The translations under genes were made by a program, and so were the position numbers. The notes under the pieces were generated by a model. That model was given only the letters and a program-made list of their open reading frames with translations, ran no database searches and was not told where the DNA came from. Positions 63,931 through 64,000 of a DNA stretch of 64,000 bases are shown in pieces. This DNA is from Palaemon carinicauda (Eukaryota; Arthropoda; Malacostraca; Decapoda; Palaemonidae): contig NC_090746.1 of NCBI RefSeq assembly GCF_036898095.1, positions 50,797,069 through 50,861,068 of the forward strand, written 5' to 3'. Positions within the stretch are counted from its first letter, which is position 1. Every line of letters begins with the position of its first letter.

Positions 63931-64000
63931 CAGAACAATTAACATGATATCATGACCACTGGTGAAGGTAAGAATAACATTGTAATATTTCAAATTAAGA

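Noticed and set aside
1..64000. tRNA or rRNA genes.
   Set aside because: No cloverleaf with conserved A and B boxes or rRNA core sequence was recognised; the only tRNA-related sequence is the primer site complement.

Overview
The window looks like genomic DNA of a decapod crustacean (shrimp, crayfish or crab type). The reasons are long (GA)n/(CT)n tracts, several families of tyrosine-recombinase (DIRS-type) retrotransposons, Tigger/pogo DNA transposons and a host gene broken by large introns. There is no bacterial gene organisation. This attribution is inference; no taxon marker is present.

Host content is small but notable. Three short plus-strand exons (10209-10342, 47768-47907, 51211-51344) each follow a pyrimidine-rich CTTACAG or TTTACAG acceptor, start in the same codon phase and encode 43-45 residues ending in the serpin C-terminal signature (HPFLFFI...GRL). 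Each carries a reactive-centre loop. They look like alternative last exons of one serpin gene whose shared upstream exons lie outside the window. Exons A and C sit in two copies of a ~3 kb segmental duplication (about 7600-10605, and 48608-51451 plus 62704-62860). Exon B is diverged.

Everything else is mostly nested mobile DNA. Left (0.5-5.8 kb): decayed DIRS family alpha, two remnants facing each other. 7.6-9.8 kb: antisense DIRS family beta gag remnant inside the duplication. 10.6-28.46 kb: a beta element (gag, RT, RNase H, methyltransferase-like domain, start of recombinase) split by a Tigger-like element (14009-25714), itself split by an almost complete alpha element (about 16125-24898) with inverted terminal repeats, internal complementary region, gag, RT/RNase H and recombinase. 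28.46-33.06 kb: an alpha gag fragment and leader on the minus strand with duplicated terminal repeat. 33.06-34.05 kb: LINE 3' end. 34.4-46.1 kb: Tigger A, split by DIRS family gamma (35402-41777) and by Tigger B (42179-46052). 46.2-47.5 kb: Tigger C.

Right part: a second gamma DIRS element (51452-62703) landed just downstream of serpin exon C. An LTR retrotransposon (55309-62409, minus strand, gag but no recognisable pol, tRNA-Lys type primer site) jumped into its internal complementary region. A 2.09 kb near-perfect palindrome with DIRS-like ends (56076-58165) then jumped into one of the LTRs. The duplicated locus and the second LTR supply the pre-insertion sequences, so the order of events can be read directly. 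The last kb is another decayed beta recombinase.
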